From Nocardia transvalensis NBRC 15921 (lineage in GTDB: Bacteria; Actinomycetota; Actinomycetes; Mycobacteriales; Mycobacteriaceae), in NCBI RefSeq assembly GCF_000308875.1, contig NZ_BAGL01000064.1:62001-126000 (forward strand): a stretch of DNA of 64,000 bases, read 5' to 3'. Under the pieces are notes generated by a model. It saw nothing but the letters and a program-made list of their open reading frames with translations, did not search any database and was not told the DNA's origin. Within the stretch, counting starts at the first letter, position 1; each line of letters begins with the position of its first letter. The position numbers were made by a program, and so were the translations under genes. Positions 1-8,121 of this stretch are shown in pieces.

Positions 1-2101
1 ACTCGCCGGTGCGCCAGGTGTCGTGCAGGTCGCGATAGTGCGGGCTGCGCGGGTCGCCGGACTGTCCCGGTGTCGTCACGCATCGCGCCTCGTCCCACGC
101 GCCGACGTCGACGACCATCCGGAACGACGCGCCCGTCACCGCCGACCAGTCCGGTGGAACGTAAGCGGCCGCCGCGACGGTCGACCCCGACCCGCCGATC
201 GGTACCGGGCCGGTGGTCAGCGAATCATTTAGGTGCGCAAGCGGATGCGGCTGCGCGTTGCGATGCAGCGCGCCCCACGCCCAGGACGTCGGATCGCCGC
301 CGAGCCGGGCGGACAGATCGGTCCAGGCCCGCCCCAGCGTGGCGGTGAGCAGATCGTCGCGGGCCGCGGTGACCGGATGATCGCGCAGCCACGCGGCGAT
401 CGCCTGTGGATGCGGTTCGGGGATGAGCGGCACGGCGACGTGTCCGGCGGCGTCCGCCACGATCGCCGGGCCGAGATGCCTGGCGTACCAGACCTCGAAC
501 AGCGCCGCCGCCGCGGAGTCGGCCGATTCGACCGCGTCCCAGGCGCACAGTAGGTCCCGCGCGCGCCGGGCATCGGGGTCGGCGGGTGGTGTGAGCGATC
601 GCAGCAGGGCCGTGACGTCCCGGGCGACCACCGACAGCAGGTCGGTCTGGAGGCGGGCGCTGTCGTCGGGGGAGTGGCGGCCCGGACGGCCGAGCACCTC
701 GACCACACGCCGATAGCGGGCGTCGTCCGGCCACTCGTAGGTGGGCAGCGGCAGATCGTCGGGAACGTCGAACTGGTTCGCGGTCGCCACATATCCCTGC
801 GGCGGACTCACCGCCTGCGCGAAGTCCGCCGGGGCGAGGAATCCGTCGTCCCAGCCGCCCGTCTCGGCGAGGCGCGGGAGCAGGCCGTCGTCACGCCGGC
901 GCGGCACGAGTCCGGCCGTGCGGCGGGCGATGGTGCCGTGCACGTCGGCGTAGACATGCGTTTCGCCGGGCAGCCGCCACGATTCGAGGGCCTTGTCGAA
1001 ATCCGTCCACGATCGCGCGGTGAGATAGTCGAGGCTCCCCAGATAGGGAGCCGTGCCCGGCAGCGCCCAGGTGGATCGCAGGACGTACGCGCGCCGACGG
1101 TCCGGGTCGGTGTGCAGCACCGGGCCGTGGCCGGTGAATCGCAGTGAGACCTGCTGCGGGGGAGCGTCTTTGACCGCCACGGTCTCGACCACCGTGGTGA
1201 TCGGCTCGCGGTCGAGGTCGCAGACCACCAGATCCTCGGTGGCGATCGGGCATACGGTGAAACCGAACGCGGCACAGTCGTTGTGGCCCAGCGCTATTCC
1301 CGGCAGCTGCGGCTCGCCCGCGCCGATCACATCGAGTCCCGGCGCACAGAGATGGGCGATGTAGCGCAGGGACGGCGTGCCGTAGCCGCGATGCGGATCC
1401 GCGGCCAGGATCGGGCGTCCCGTCGTGGTCCGATGTCCGGCGACCGCCCAGCAGTTGCTGCCGCCGGTATCCGAACTCGGCCGCTGTCCCGTGGCCAGGA
1501 GGTAGTCCCGCAGGACCTCGCCGGGGATATCGAGGACGCTGTCCGATCCGGCCCGCGCGCGGTGCCCCCGGGCGAGCGGCTGCCGCAGCAGATCGGCCTC
1601 GAGACCGGCCGCGGCGGCGACCAGGGCCCGGTGATGCTGTCCGAGCAGGCCGGCGACCGGCGCATGAGTGCGCGGCCGCACGATGTCCTCGGCCGACCAG
1701 CGGGCGGGGCGGTATCCGGCGAGCGCGAATTCCGGTGGGAGCAGGCCGGGCCGGTCGTCCAGCAGGTCGAGGTAGGCGTTCACACCCGCCGCGAACCGTT
1801 CCACCGCGGCGCGCGTGCGCGGGCCGTACGCCCGCCACTCGGCCTCTATATCGCCCCGGTACAGCAGCAGCCGGGCGGCCCGGTCGTGATCGACGTACTC
1901 CGCCCCGAACGCCTCCGACATCCGGCCCAGCGCCCGCCGCCGCCACAGATCGATCTGGAACAGCCGATCGCGGGCCGCATTGAACCCCTGCGTGAGAAAG
2001 ACGTCGTCGACGGAGGCGGCGTAGATGTGCGGGATACCCCACCGGTCGACCAGGATGTCGACACCGGCGCTCAGCCCCGCGACCTCGAATACCTGTGTCA
2101 T
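1..2101 (-). CDS. Penicillin acylase family N-terminal-nucleophile hydrolase (3' end beyond window)
   Basis: About 700 codons are open from an ATG at 2101 to the window edge, so the C-terminus is missing. The N-terminus carries the family pattern RWGIPHIYA followed by QGFNAARDRLFQ. The motif GGSNCW places the autocatalytic nucleophile serine at about residue 215, dividing an alpha chain of about 214 residues from a beta chain. Family members are self-processing Ntn hydrolases that cut amide bonds of acylated substrates. No signal peptide is visible, so a cytosolic role is likely. The start lies one base from the carrier-protein stop, so it is the last gene seen of a shikimate-type biosynthetic operon. 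It may trim an N-acyl group or make an amide; the substrate cannot be read from sequence. Confidence 0.85.
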   Translation of the reverse strand, partial: MTQVFEVAGLSAGVDILVDRWGIPHIYAASVDDVFLTQGFNAARDRLFQIDLWRRRALGRMSEAFGAEYVDHDRAARLLLYRGDIEAEWRAYGPRTRAAVERFAAGVNAYLDLLDDRPGLLPPEFALAGYRPARWSAEDIVRPRTHAPVAGLLGQHHRALVAAAAGLEADLLRQPLARGHRARAGSDSVLDIPGEVLRDYLLATGQRPSSDTGGSNCWAVAGHRTTTGRPILAADPHRGYGTPSLRYIAHLCAPGLDVIGAGEPQLPGIALGHNDCAAFGFTVCPIATEDLVVCDLDREPITTVVETVAVKDAPPQQVSLRFTGHGPVLHTDPDRRRAYVLRSTWALPGTAPYLGSLDYLTARSWTDFDKALESWRLPGETHVYADVHGTIARRTAGLVPRRRDDGLLPRLAETGGWDDGFLAPADFAQAVSPPQGYVATANQFDVPDDLPLPTYEWPDDARYRRVVEVLGRPGRHSPDDSARLQTDLLSVVARDVTALLRSLTPPADPDARRARDLLCAWDAVESADSAAAALFEVWYARHLGPAIVADAAGHVAVPLIPEPHPQAIAAWLRDHPVTAARDDLLTATLGRAWTDLSARLGGDPTSWAWGALHRNAQPHPLAHLNDSLTTGPVPIGGSGSTVAAAAYVPPDWSAVTGASFRMVVDVGAWDEARCVTTPGQSGDPRSPHYRDLHDTWRTGE

Positions 2102-2102
2102 C

Positions 2103-2357
2103 TCAGGCATCCCGGGGCTCCGGCGCCAACCGGCGGCGCCAGGCGTTCAGGGTGGGCTCGGACGCCAGCTCCGCATAGGAGATCTCCAGCCCGAGCCGCC
2201 GCCACCGGTTGGCCAGCCGCAGCATGCCGATCGAGGTGACACCCAGCACATGCAGATCGGCGTCGAGGGGAACCTCCTCGGCCGTGACGCCGAGCAGATC
2301 GGCGATCACCGCCCGCATCTCGGTGAGACTGGGAGGGGTCGGAACGGAAGTGGACAC
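2103..2357 (-). CDS. Free-standing aryl/acyl carrier protein (phosphopantetheine-binding)
   Basis: An 84-residue carrier protein starting with GTG after an AGGAAGG ribosome-binding site. The phosphopantetheine serine is about residue 42 in LGVTSIGMLRL, where the usual acidic residue before the serine is threonine. The following stretch (LANRWRRLGLEISYAEL) resembles aryl carrier domains that work with stand-alone adenylation enzymes or isochorismatases. It lies five bases after the DAHP synthase and one base before the acylase, so it probably holds a cluster-made aromatic acid as a thioester. No adenylation enzyme is visible in the window, so the loading partner is either further left or encoded elsewhere. 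Confidence 0.85.
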   Translation of the reverse strand: MSTSVPTPPSLTEMRAVIADLLGVTAEEVPLDADLHVLGVTSIGMLRLANRWRRLGLEISYAELASEPTLNAWRRRLAPEPRDA

Positions 2358-2362
2358 GGCGG

Positions 2363-3550
2363 CTACCTTCCTCGTGATACGGCGGCCGACACCAGGCTCA
2401 GGCCCAGGAACCGGTCGGCGAAGTGGTCGACGACCGCGGTCGCCTGGTCCGGATTCAGGCGCGGGTCGCACGGGGGCTCGGCACCCGCCGCGGCGTCCGG
2501 CGGCCGATCGGTATGGCATTCCTGGACCATGTCGGGCGTGACCTCGAGATGCAGCCCGCCGGGATGGCCGCCCGCCTCGCGCATGGTCGAGACGAACGCG
2601 GTGATCTCGTCGCACATGTCGCGGAGCAGCCGCGTCTTCCGCGCGCCCGCCTTGATCGTGTTGCCGTGCATGGGATCACACACCCACAGCGCCGGAGCGC
2701 CGCTGTCGCGGACGGCGCGCACGAGGGCGGGCAGGCGGTCGATCCGCCCGATGCCCATGCGCGCGATCAGCCCCAGCCGTCCCGGCCGCCCCGGATGGTT
2801 CAGCAGCCGCGCCAGGGACGCCAGCCGGCGCTCGTCGGTCGAGGGCCCGAGCTTCACCGCGACCGGATTGCCGATCGAGGCGGCCCAGCGCACGTGCCAA
2901 TCGTCGGGATCGCGCGTGCGGTCGCCGATCCAGACCAGGTGCGCGCTGGTGGCGTAGCGCGTGCCGTGGTCACGGGTCAGCGGCGCCTCGTAGTCGCGCA
3001 GCAGCGCCTCGTGCGAGACGAAGACCGGACGTCCGAGATACACGTGCCGCCGCAGATGATCGAGCGTGCTGTGGGAATGGCGGTAGCTCTCCAGCAGCCG
3101 CGCGGGCACCGGCATCCGGGCCGCGGACGACGCCGCGCGATCGTTCACCGCGTCGCCGCGATACGTCGAGACCCGGCTGCCGTCCGGCAGCGTCTCGTAC
3201 GGCAGGCTGCGCGGTTTGGCGTGCTGGCCGGCCATGCGCGCCAGCAGCACAACCTCCCGGCCGGTGCGATCGGCGAGCCGGTCGCTCAGCCGCCGGTACA
3301 GCAGCAGCCGGCGATCCACGTGGACCGCGTCCGCCATGCTGAACAGCTCGGCGCACTCCCCGACGTGCAACAGCAGCGCCGCCCCCGATTCGACGCGGGC
3401 CAGCGCCCGCAGCAGTGCGTGAATCTCCCACGGCCGCACCAGTTCCGGCAGCCGCGCCAGGGTGCGGCGGACCGGCTCGATATCCGGATGGCCGTCCCAC
3501 GCCGGCTGCTGCGCGGCGAGCGGTTCGGGCGGCGGCGACTGCGATGTCAT
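2363..3550 (-). CDS. Class II 3-deoxy-D-arabino-heptulosonate 7-phosphate (DAHP) synthase
   Basis: A 395-residue class II DAHP synthase that joins phosphoenolpyruvate and erythrose 4-phosphate at the entry of the shikimate pathway. Family motifs in order are KPRS after GQHA (about residue 112), RGDAVN, WIGDRTR, NPVAVKLGPS, DPMHGNT and the C-terminal HLEVTPDMVQEC. The length fits PhzC-like enzymes found in aromatic antibiotic clusters, which are shorter than the housekeeping form of about 460 residues and lack its N-terminal extension. Position in an operon with a carrier protein and acylase supports a dedicated supply of shikimate or chorismate for a secondary metabolite. Its ATG start lies 15 bases after the upstream stop. 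Confidence 0.93.
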   Translation of the reverse strand: MTSQSPPPEPLAAQQPAWDGHPDIEPVRRTLARLPELVRPWEIHALLRALARVESGAALLLHVGECAELFSMADAVHVDRRLLLYRRLSDRLADRTGREVVLLARMAGQHAKPRSLPYETLPDGSRVSTYRGDAVNDRAASSAARMPVPARLLESYRHSHSTLDHLRRHVYLGRPVFVSHEALLRDYEAPLTRDHGTRYATSAHLVWIGDRTRDPDDWHVRWAASIGNPVAVKLGPSTDERRLASLARLLNHPGRPGRLGLIARMGIGRIDRLPALVRAVRDSGAPALWVCDPMHGNTIKAGARKTRLLRDMCDEITAFVSTMREAGGHPGGLHLEVTPDMVQECHTDRPPDAAAGAEPPCDPRLNPDQATAVVDHFADRFLGLSLVSAAVSRGR

Positions 3551-3565
3551 GATCCAGGTCCTTCC

Positions 3566-5476
3566 TCAGGCCGTCGCGGGCGCCGCGAACGGATACCGGT
3601 CGCCTGCCTCCGCGCCGGCGATCGCCGCCCAGTGCCATGCCGTGTCGAACGCGGTGACCTCGAGCGGCCGTCCCCCGGCGGCCAGGTCGGCCGCCGCCTC
3701 GGTCGCGGTCGCGACGAGCGACGAGAGACTGTGGGCGGCAAGCAGATCGTGTTCGGTGAACGCCGGCCCGGAGCAGCGCAGCAGGCGCAGGTCCACGAAT
3801 CCGGCGAAGGTGCGGTCCAGGACGCGCACCGGCTGCGGGCTGCGGATGCTGAACCGGACGTGGCCCGCGATGTGCCCGTGGTGGTGCTGATCGGAATAGC
3901 GCGAGACGTCCGGAATGGTCGGCGGGAAGAAGAAGTCGCGTGCCAGCACCTCCGGGGTGCGCGGCAGGTTGCCGGCCAGGAAGTGCCACGAGTTGTACTG
4001 CATGCGTGCCGACATCGACCACGCGATATCCGCCAGCCGCGGCAGCGTGCCGTCGAAATGCCGGCGCGCGTCCGGACCGGGGACCACGCAGCAGAAGTAC
4101 TCGGCGATCTCCCAGCCCACGATCCGCGCCCAGTCCTCCGCCCGCAGCGCCGCGATCAGCCGCGGCAGCGACCGCAGCCCGCGGCTCATGGCGAAATCGG
4201 CGCCGAAGACCTCGACCGAGGACGAGACGGCCGCGTGCACGAGCGCTTCCAGTCCGGTGTCGAAGTCGCCGTACGGTTCCGCGAGCCGGCCCGGCGCCGT
4301 GCGGACGGCCGCGGCCAGGTCGCGGAGGCGGCGGCCGGATACCGGCAGCCGGTCGGACAGGGCCGCGGCGAGGCGGCGGTCCGTCTCGGCATGGGCCGGG
4401 CCCGGCGGCCGGGCGATCCGCTCCCGTTTGTGCAGCAGCGCGCCGTCGATCTCGCGATACATCTGCACCGTCGTCCGCAACTCGGACCGGCGGGCGCCCA
4501 GCTTGTCGGCGAGTTCCGCCAGCGCCGCGACGCCCGGCCCGGCGGCCGGAGCAATGGGCTCGGCCTCCGCCTCGGCCGCGTTGTAGGCGAGCCGGATGCG
4601 CTCCAGCAGGTCGGCGACGTGCGCGATGCTCAGCTGCGTGCCGTTGGCCTCCTCGATCCGCGCCGGCCCGGCCGACCGGACGAGCAGCGCCAGGGCCACC
4701 ACCAGCACGACCTGGCCGTCGGACCACACCTCGAGCGGCAGGCCGCGCAGGCCGCTGAGGGCGCAGTCGGGGTGCCCGGGCCACAGCGTGCGCCCGGTGA
4801 GGTTGTTCGGATCCCGGAAATTGCTGTACTGCAGGTCTTCCTGATACAGCACGAACGGCGCGGTGCGCAGCGACGCCTCGATCAGCCGGTCGAGAAGTTC
4901 GCCGCGTCCCGGACGACCCAGCGCGGCAAGCCATTCGCGGCACTTGAGCACGGAATCGGCGCGGCCGGACTGTATCTCGGCGAGTATGCGGCGATAGTCG
5001 GCCAGTATCGACGGCGTCCAGACGACGTGGCGGACGCCGTCGACGAGCGGACGCGCACCGGCCAGCGGCGGATCCGACGGGGTGCGGATCGCGATGCGGC
5101 CCGCGGCGGTCAACGCGAATTCGCCGACGAACGCCGTCTCCCCGGCGACGGCCGGGAGGTCGGGCCGGAATCCGGGGCGTCGCCAGGTCCGGCCGAAGAC
5201 GGCGGCCACCGCGGCCTCCTCGGCCGAGCCCAGCGCGCGCAGCTGCACCTCGGCGGGCACATGCCCGTCCAGGGTCAGCAGTAGATCCATGGCGGCGTCG
5301 AGATCGGCTGTCCCCGTGGACTTCTCCCACGTGCGGGCCAGCAGGCCCGGGAAACCGGCGTCGTCCGGGTGGACCCGGTCCGGTTCCGCTGTCTTGCCGG
5401 CCGGGAGCCCGAGCCGGCTCGGGCGCCGGCTCAGTCGTGCCCTGGCCATCGCCTCGCGGCGTGAACCGTTGACCAT
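3566..5476 (-). CDS. Unrecognised 636-residue biosynthetic-operon protein
   Basis: I do not recognise this family. The ATG at 5476 overlaps the ferredoxin stop (TGATG), so the two are translationally coupled; a longer reading from 5833 would run in another frame through the ferredoxin gene and is rejected. The protein is soluble-looking, without signal peptide or clear membrane span. It has a cysteine pair in YFCCVVPGP, a histidine-rich stretch SDQHHHGHIAGH near residue 530, and aromatic patches (FVLYQEDLQYSNF, MQYNSWHFLAGN). The His cluster and tight link to a ferredoxin suggest a metalloenzyme that takes electrons from it, but this is inference. The strand, codon use and spacing match the rest of the operon. 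Confidence 0.8.
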   Translation of the reverse strand: MVNGSRREAMARARLSRRPSRLGLPAGKTAEPDRVHPDDAGFPGLLARTWEKSTGTADLDAAMDLLLTLDGHVPAEVQLRALGSAEEAAVAAVFGRTWRRPGFRPDLPAVAGETAFVGEFALTAAGRIAIRTPSDPPLAGARPLVDGVRHVVWTPSILADYRRILAEIQSGRADSVLKCREWLAALGRPGRGELLDRLIEASLRTAPFVLYQEDLQYSNFRDPNNLTGRTLWPGHPDCALSGLRGLPLEVWSDGQVVLVVALALLVRSAGPARIEEANGTQLSIAHVADLLERIRLAYNAAEAEAEPIAPAAGPGVAALAELADKLGARRSELRTTVQMYREIDGALLHKRERIARPPGPAHAETDRRLAAALSDRLPVSGRRLRDLAAAVRTAPGRLAEPYGDFDTGLEALVHAAVSSSVEVFGADFAMSRGLRSLPRLIAALRAEDWARIVGWEIAEYFCCVVPGPDARRHFDGTLPRLADIAWSMSARMQYNSWHFLAGNLPRTPEVLARDFFFPPTIPDVSRYSDQHHHGHIAGHVRFSIRSPQPVRVLDRTFAGFVDLRLLRCSGPAFTEHDLLAAHSLSSLVATATEAAADLAAGGRPLEVTAFDTAWHWAAIAGAEAGDRYPFAAPATA

Positions 5477-5805
5477 CAGTACTCCTCTACCGCCGGGGCC
5501 ACGAGACTCCACATGTCGTTGCCGGTCGATTCCCAGTCCTCGTCGACGTAGATGCAGTCGACGGGGCAGACCAGGACGCAGGACGGGCAGCCCGAGCACA
5601 GCTCCGGGACGATGACGACATCGAGCCCGCGATTGAAGATCGCGCCGAATTCCGGTGGGCAACCGCGCAGGCAGGAATCGCAGGTGATGCATTCCGACGC
5701 CTCGATGCGGCGCGGTGGTTTGCGCCAGGCTTCGTTTCGGCCTCTGGTCGTTATTCGATCGTGCCGGGTCGAACCGGCGCCGATTTCGTTGTTCTTCAAC
5801 TCCAT
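5476..5805 (-). CDS. 2[4Fe-4S] ferredoxin
   Basis: A 109-residue ferredoxin. Two cluster motifs are complete: CITCDSCLRGCP and CSGCPSCVLVCP, the second continuing to VDCIYVD. An N-terminal tail of about 38 residues rich in Arg and Asn precedes the first motif. The start chosen is the ATG at 5805; upstream in-frame codons would extend it into the divergent promoter region. It is the first gene of the leftward operon and overlaps the next gene by one codon, so it probably delivers electrons to that unknown protein or to a cluster oxygenase outside the window. Confidence 0.9.
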   Translation of the reverse strand: MELKNNEIGAGSTRHDRITTRGRNEAWRKPPRRIEASECITCDSCLRGCPPEFGAIFNRGLDVVIVPELCSGCPSCVLVCPVDCIYVDEDWESTGNDMWSLVAPAVEEY

Positions 5806-5995
5806 AGCGAACCATCGACTTGCTCGTAGGCATGAATTTACGGACCGTACCGTTTCGAAACTCCCCACGGTCGGTATTGATTTCCCCTCTGCGGCAACGA
5901 GTTTAGAGTACGAGTCGCAACGTGCCAATGAGATCTACAGTGCCACGGCGCGATTGTTCGCACACGGGGAAGTCAACACTTGTGAGGAGAGTTCC
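5806..5995. promoter_or_regulatory. Divergent promoter region between ferredoxin operon and KAS III-like gene
   Basis: This 190-base, locally AT-richer stretch must hold promoters for both directions. It contains the palindrome GTTTCGAAAC at 5852-5861, framed by an inverted repeat GACCGT (5843-5848) and ACGGTC (5867-5872). This symmetric arrangement is a plausible operator for the cluster regulator. The rightward gene has a GAGGAG ribosome-binding site at about 5983-5988. Confidence 0.5.
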
Positions 5996-7021
5996 GTGAA
6001 AGTCGGAGACATGTATTTCGCCGGAATCGGCGCGGCGGAGGTCGGCGTCGTCGATATCGCCGAGGCGGTGGAGCGCGGCTGGTACGACGCCGGGGAGGCG
6101 GCGCGGAGCAAGCTGGTATCGATCACCGCCGCCGGCAGCACACCGGCCCCCGACCTGGCCGTCAGCGCCGCCGAGCGGGCGGTGGCGGCCGCCGGACTGT
6201 GCGCGGAGGAATTCGCGTTCGTCTTCCACACCAATGTGCACCCGCAGGGGCCGGACGGCTGGTCGGCGCAGCATTACATCAACCGTCGCACAATCGACCA
6301 GCCGGTTCCGTCCGTCGAGATCCGCAACGGCTGCATCGGATTTCTGTCGAGCCTGCAGCTGGCCGTCGCGAATCTGCGGACGACGCCCGATCGCGGCGCC
6401 GCGCTGCTGACCTGTGCGGACAATTTCGGAACCCCGTCGGTGGACCGCTGGACGGCCTCGTCGCTGTTCGTTCTCGCCGACGGCGGCGGCGCCCTGGTCC
6501 TGTCGAATACCGGTGGATTCGCCCGCCTGCTGGCTATCGGATCGCTGTCGGCGCCGGAACTGGAGGAACGGCATCGCTCCGGGGAACCGATGTTTCCGCC
6601 GGGCCTCACCGACGGCCGGACGCTCAATTTCGAGGAGCGCATGGCGGATTTCCAGCGCCGCGTGACCGAGGGATTACTGCGGCCGCGCAACGATTTCGGC
6701 TCGGTGGTCATCGATACCGTCGAGCGGGTGCTCAAGGAGGCCGACACCTCGCTGTCGGAGATCACCCGCGTCGTGCACGACGGCTTCGCCTACTGGTCGC
6801 TGCACGACCTGTTCCTCGATCCGCTCGGGATCGGTCTCGACCGCGGGGTCTGGGAGTTCACCCGCACGGTCGGCCACGCCGGTCCGCTCGATCAGATCCG
6901 GGGGCTCGAATACCTCTGGCGGACAGGCCAGCTGGCGGTCGGCGACACCGTCCTGATGTTCACCGGCGCGCCCGGCATGGAGGCCGCGGCGGCCGTGATC
7001 CGGATCGAATCCTCGCGGTAG
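5996..7021 (+). CDS. Ketoacyl-ACP synthase III-like acyltransferase
   Basis: A 341-residue thiolase-fold protein starting at GTG 5996 behind a GAGGAG site. The nucleophile cysteine is about residue 113 in RNGCIGF, replacing the usual AACSGF context. The histidine that is part of HQAN in FabH appears in VVHDGFAYW, and the FabH GNxSAAS asparagine motif reads GHAGPLDQ. Such changes are typical of KAS III-like enzymes used in secondary metabolism as acyltransferases (CerJ group) rather than condensing enzymes. It is divergent from the carrier-protein operon, which could supply its thioester donor. Function as ester- or amide-forming acyltransferase is inference. Confidence 0.85.
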   Translation: MKVGDMYFAGIGAAEVGVVDIAEAVERGWYDAGEAARSKLVSITAAGSTPAPDLAVSAAERAVAAAGLCAEEFAFVFHTNVHPQGPDGWSAQHYINRRTIDQPVPSVEIRNGCIGFLSSLQLAVANLRTTPDRGAALLTCADNFGTPSVDRWTASSLFVLADGGGALVLSNTGGFARLLAIGSLSAPELEERHRSGEPMFPPGLTDGRTLNFEERMADFQRRVTEGLLRPRNDFGSVVIDTVERVLKEADTSLSEITRVVHDGFAYWSLHDLFLDPLGIGLDRGVWEFTRTVGHAGPLDQIRGLEYLWRTGQLAVGDTVLMFTGAPGMEAAAAVIRIESSR

Positions 7022-7028
7022 GCGACGG

Positions 7029-8108
7029 CTATCGCGGCGAGCCGGTGGTGCGCAGGTGCTGGATCGTCGCGACGGATCCCGGGACGTCGCTGTGGCCGTC
7101 GGCCATCGTCGTGACCGCCTCGACGATGGGCGACGGCCCCAGCCACACCGGATGCAGATGCGACCGCGTCGCGGTGAAGGTGCGCTCGAGATGTGCTCCG
7201 CCGCCGTCACAGGAGGCGTGGACCCGGCGTGGATAGTCGAAGTCGGGCAACGAGATTCCGCGATCGGAGACACGGTCGCTCGCCCAGTCCGACAGGTCGG
7301 CGGCCGAGGGTTCGCACATGGTGACCGCGCCGTGCGGATCGGTGTGCGCCAGCACGCCGCGCACGCCGCCGCCGGCCTCCAGGAAGGCGAACAGCATATC
7401 GGCCGACCCGTCCGGATTCCCGGCCTGCGCGTACTCGTATCCCTTGTGCATGAAGGTGATGTGGAACAGCCCGGCCATGCGTTCCTGTTCGCCCACCCAG
7501 CCGTCGACGGGTGTCGGCCCGGCCTGACCGGGGAACCGGATCCAGCCGTCGACCTTCGCCGCGGCGATCGAGGACGCCCAGAACACCTGCTGGCCGTCCC
7601 AGTCCACCGGATCCATCGCGGCGCCCGGCGTGGTGTCGTGGAACCAGACGTCGGCGGTGATCCCGGCGATGCCCGCCTGGGTCATGGCGTCGTCGACCGT
7701 CAGGTGCCAGGCGTCGCGCTCGGGGACGAAACGCCAGTCCAGCCGGTCGTTGTGGATCGAGACCGGATCCGCGGCGGTCACGAACGGCGCCGGCGTCCAG
7801 TCGACCGCGTTGTAGTACGTCCCGTCCGGCGCGGTGATATTGCTGATGATCTGCGGTGACGGGATATTGCTCGTGAAGAAGGTGAGCAGCGCCTTCTCCG
7901 GCCCGTCCGGATTCTGGATCGCGAGCCAGTTGAAGCTGGTCGGGGACCACGGCTGCACCATGTCCACGGGGGTCGCGACGCGCAGCGGCGTCGGCGCCGC
8001 GGCGGCGTCGCGACCCTGGGCCGGCGTCGCGGCCGACAGCGTCAGCGCGACGGCGGCGGGCAGGCACAGCGCGGCGTGGACCAGGCGTGTCACGGACTTC
8101 GACGGCAT
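7029..8108 (-). CDS. Secreted CrtC/lipocalin-like protein
   Basis: A 359-residue protein with a clear signal peptide: basic start, hydrophobic core and AQG/AAA region near residues 30-38. A GGAGGAG site precedes the ATG. The mature part has a repetitive beta-rich look, with paired motifs such as VWFHDTTPG and VDGWIRFPGQ that resemble CrtC-type hydratases and lipocalin-like cyclases (carotenoid hydratase/AttH superfamily). Assignment to that superfamily is tentative. It is the last gene of an operon with a StrR-like regulator and polyprenyl diphosphate synthase, 13 bases after the latter, so an extracytoplasmic hydration or cyclisation step on a terpenoid is a reasonable hypothesis. Confidence 0.75.
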   Translation of the reverse strand: MPSKSVTRLVHAALCLPAAVALTLSAATPAQGRDAAAAPTPLRVATPVDMVQPWSPTSFNWLAIQNPDGPEKALLTFFTSNIPSPQIISNITAPDGTYYNAVDWTPAPFVTAADPVSIHNDRLDWRFVPERDAWHLTVDDAMTQAGIAGITADVWFHDTTPGAAMDPVDWDGQQVFWASSIAAAKVDGWIRFPGQAGPTPVDGWVGEQERMAGLFHITFMHKGYEYAQAGNPDGSADMLFAFLEAGGGVRGVLAHTDPHGAVTMCEPSAADLSDWASDRVSDRGISLPDFDYPRRVHASCDGGGAHLERTFTATRSHLHPVWLGPSPIVEAVTTMADGHSDVPGSVATIQHLRTTGSPR

Positions 8109-8121
8109 ACTTCGTCTCCTC

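Noticed and set aside
2423..5284. A 953-codon rightward frame opposite the DAHP synthase and unknown gene
   Set aside because: It is a GC-driven antisense frame; the leftward frames carry clear family motifs.
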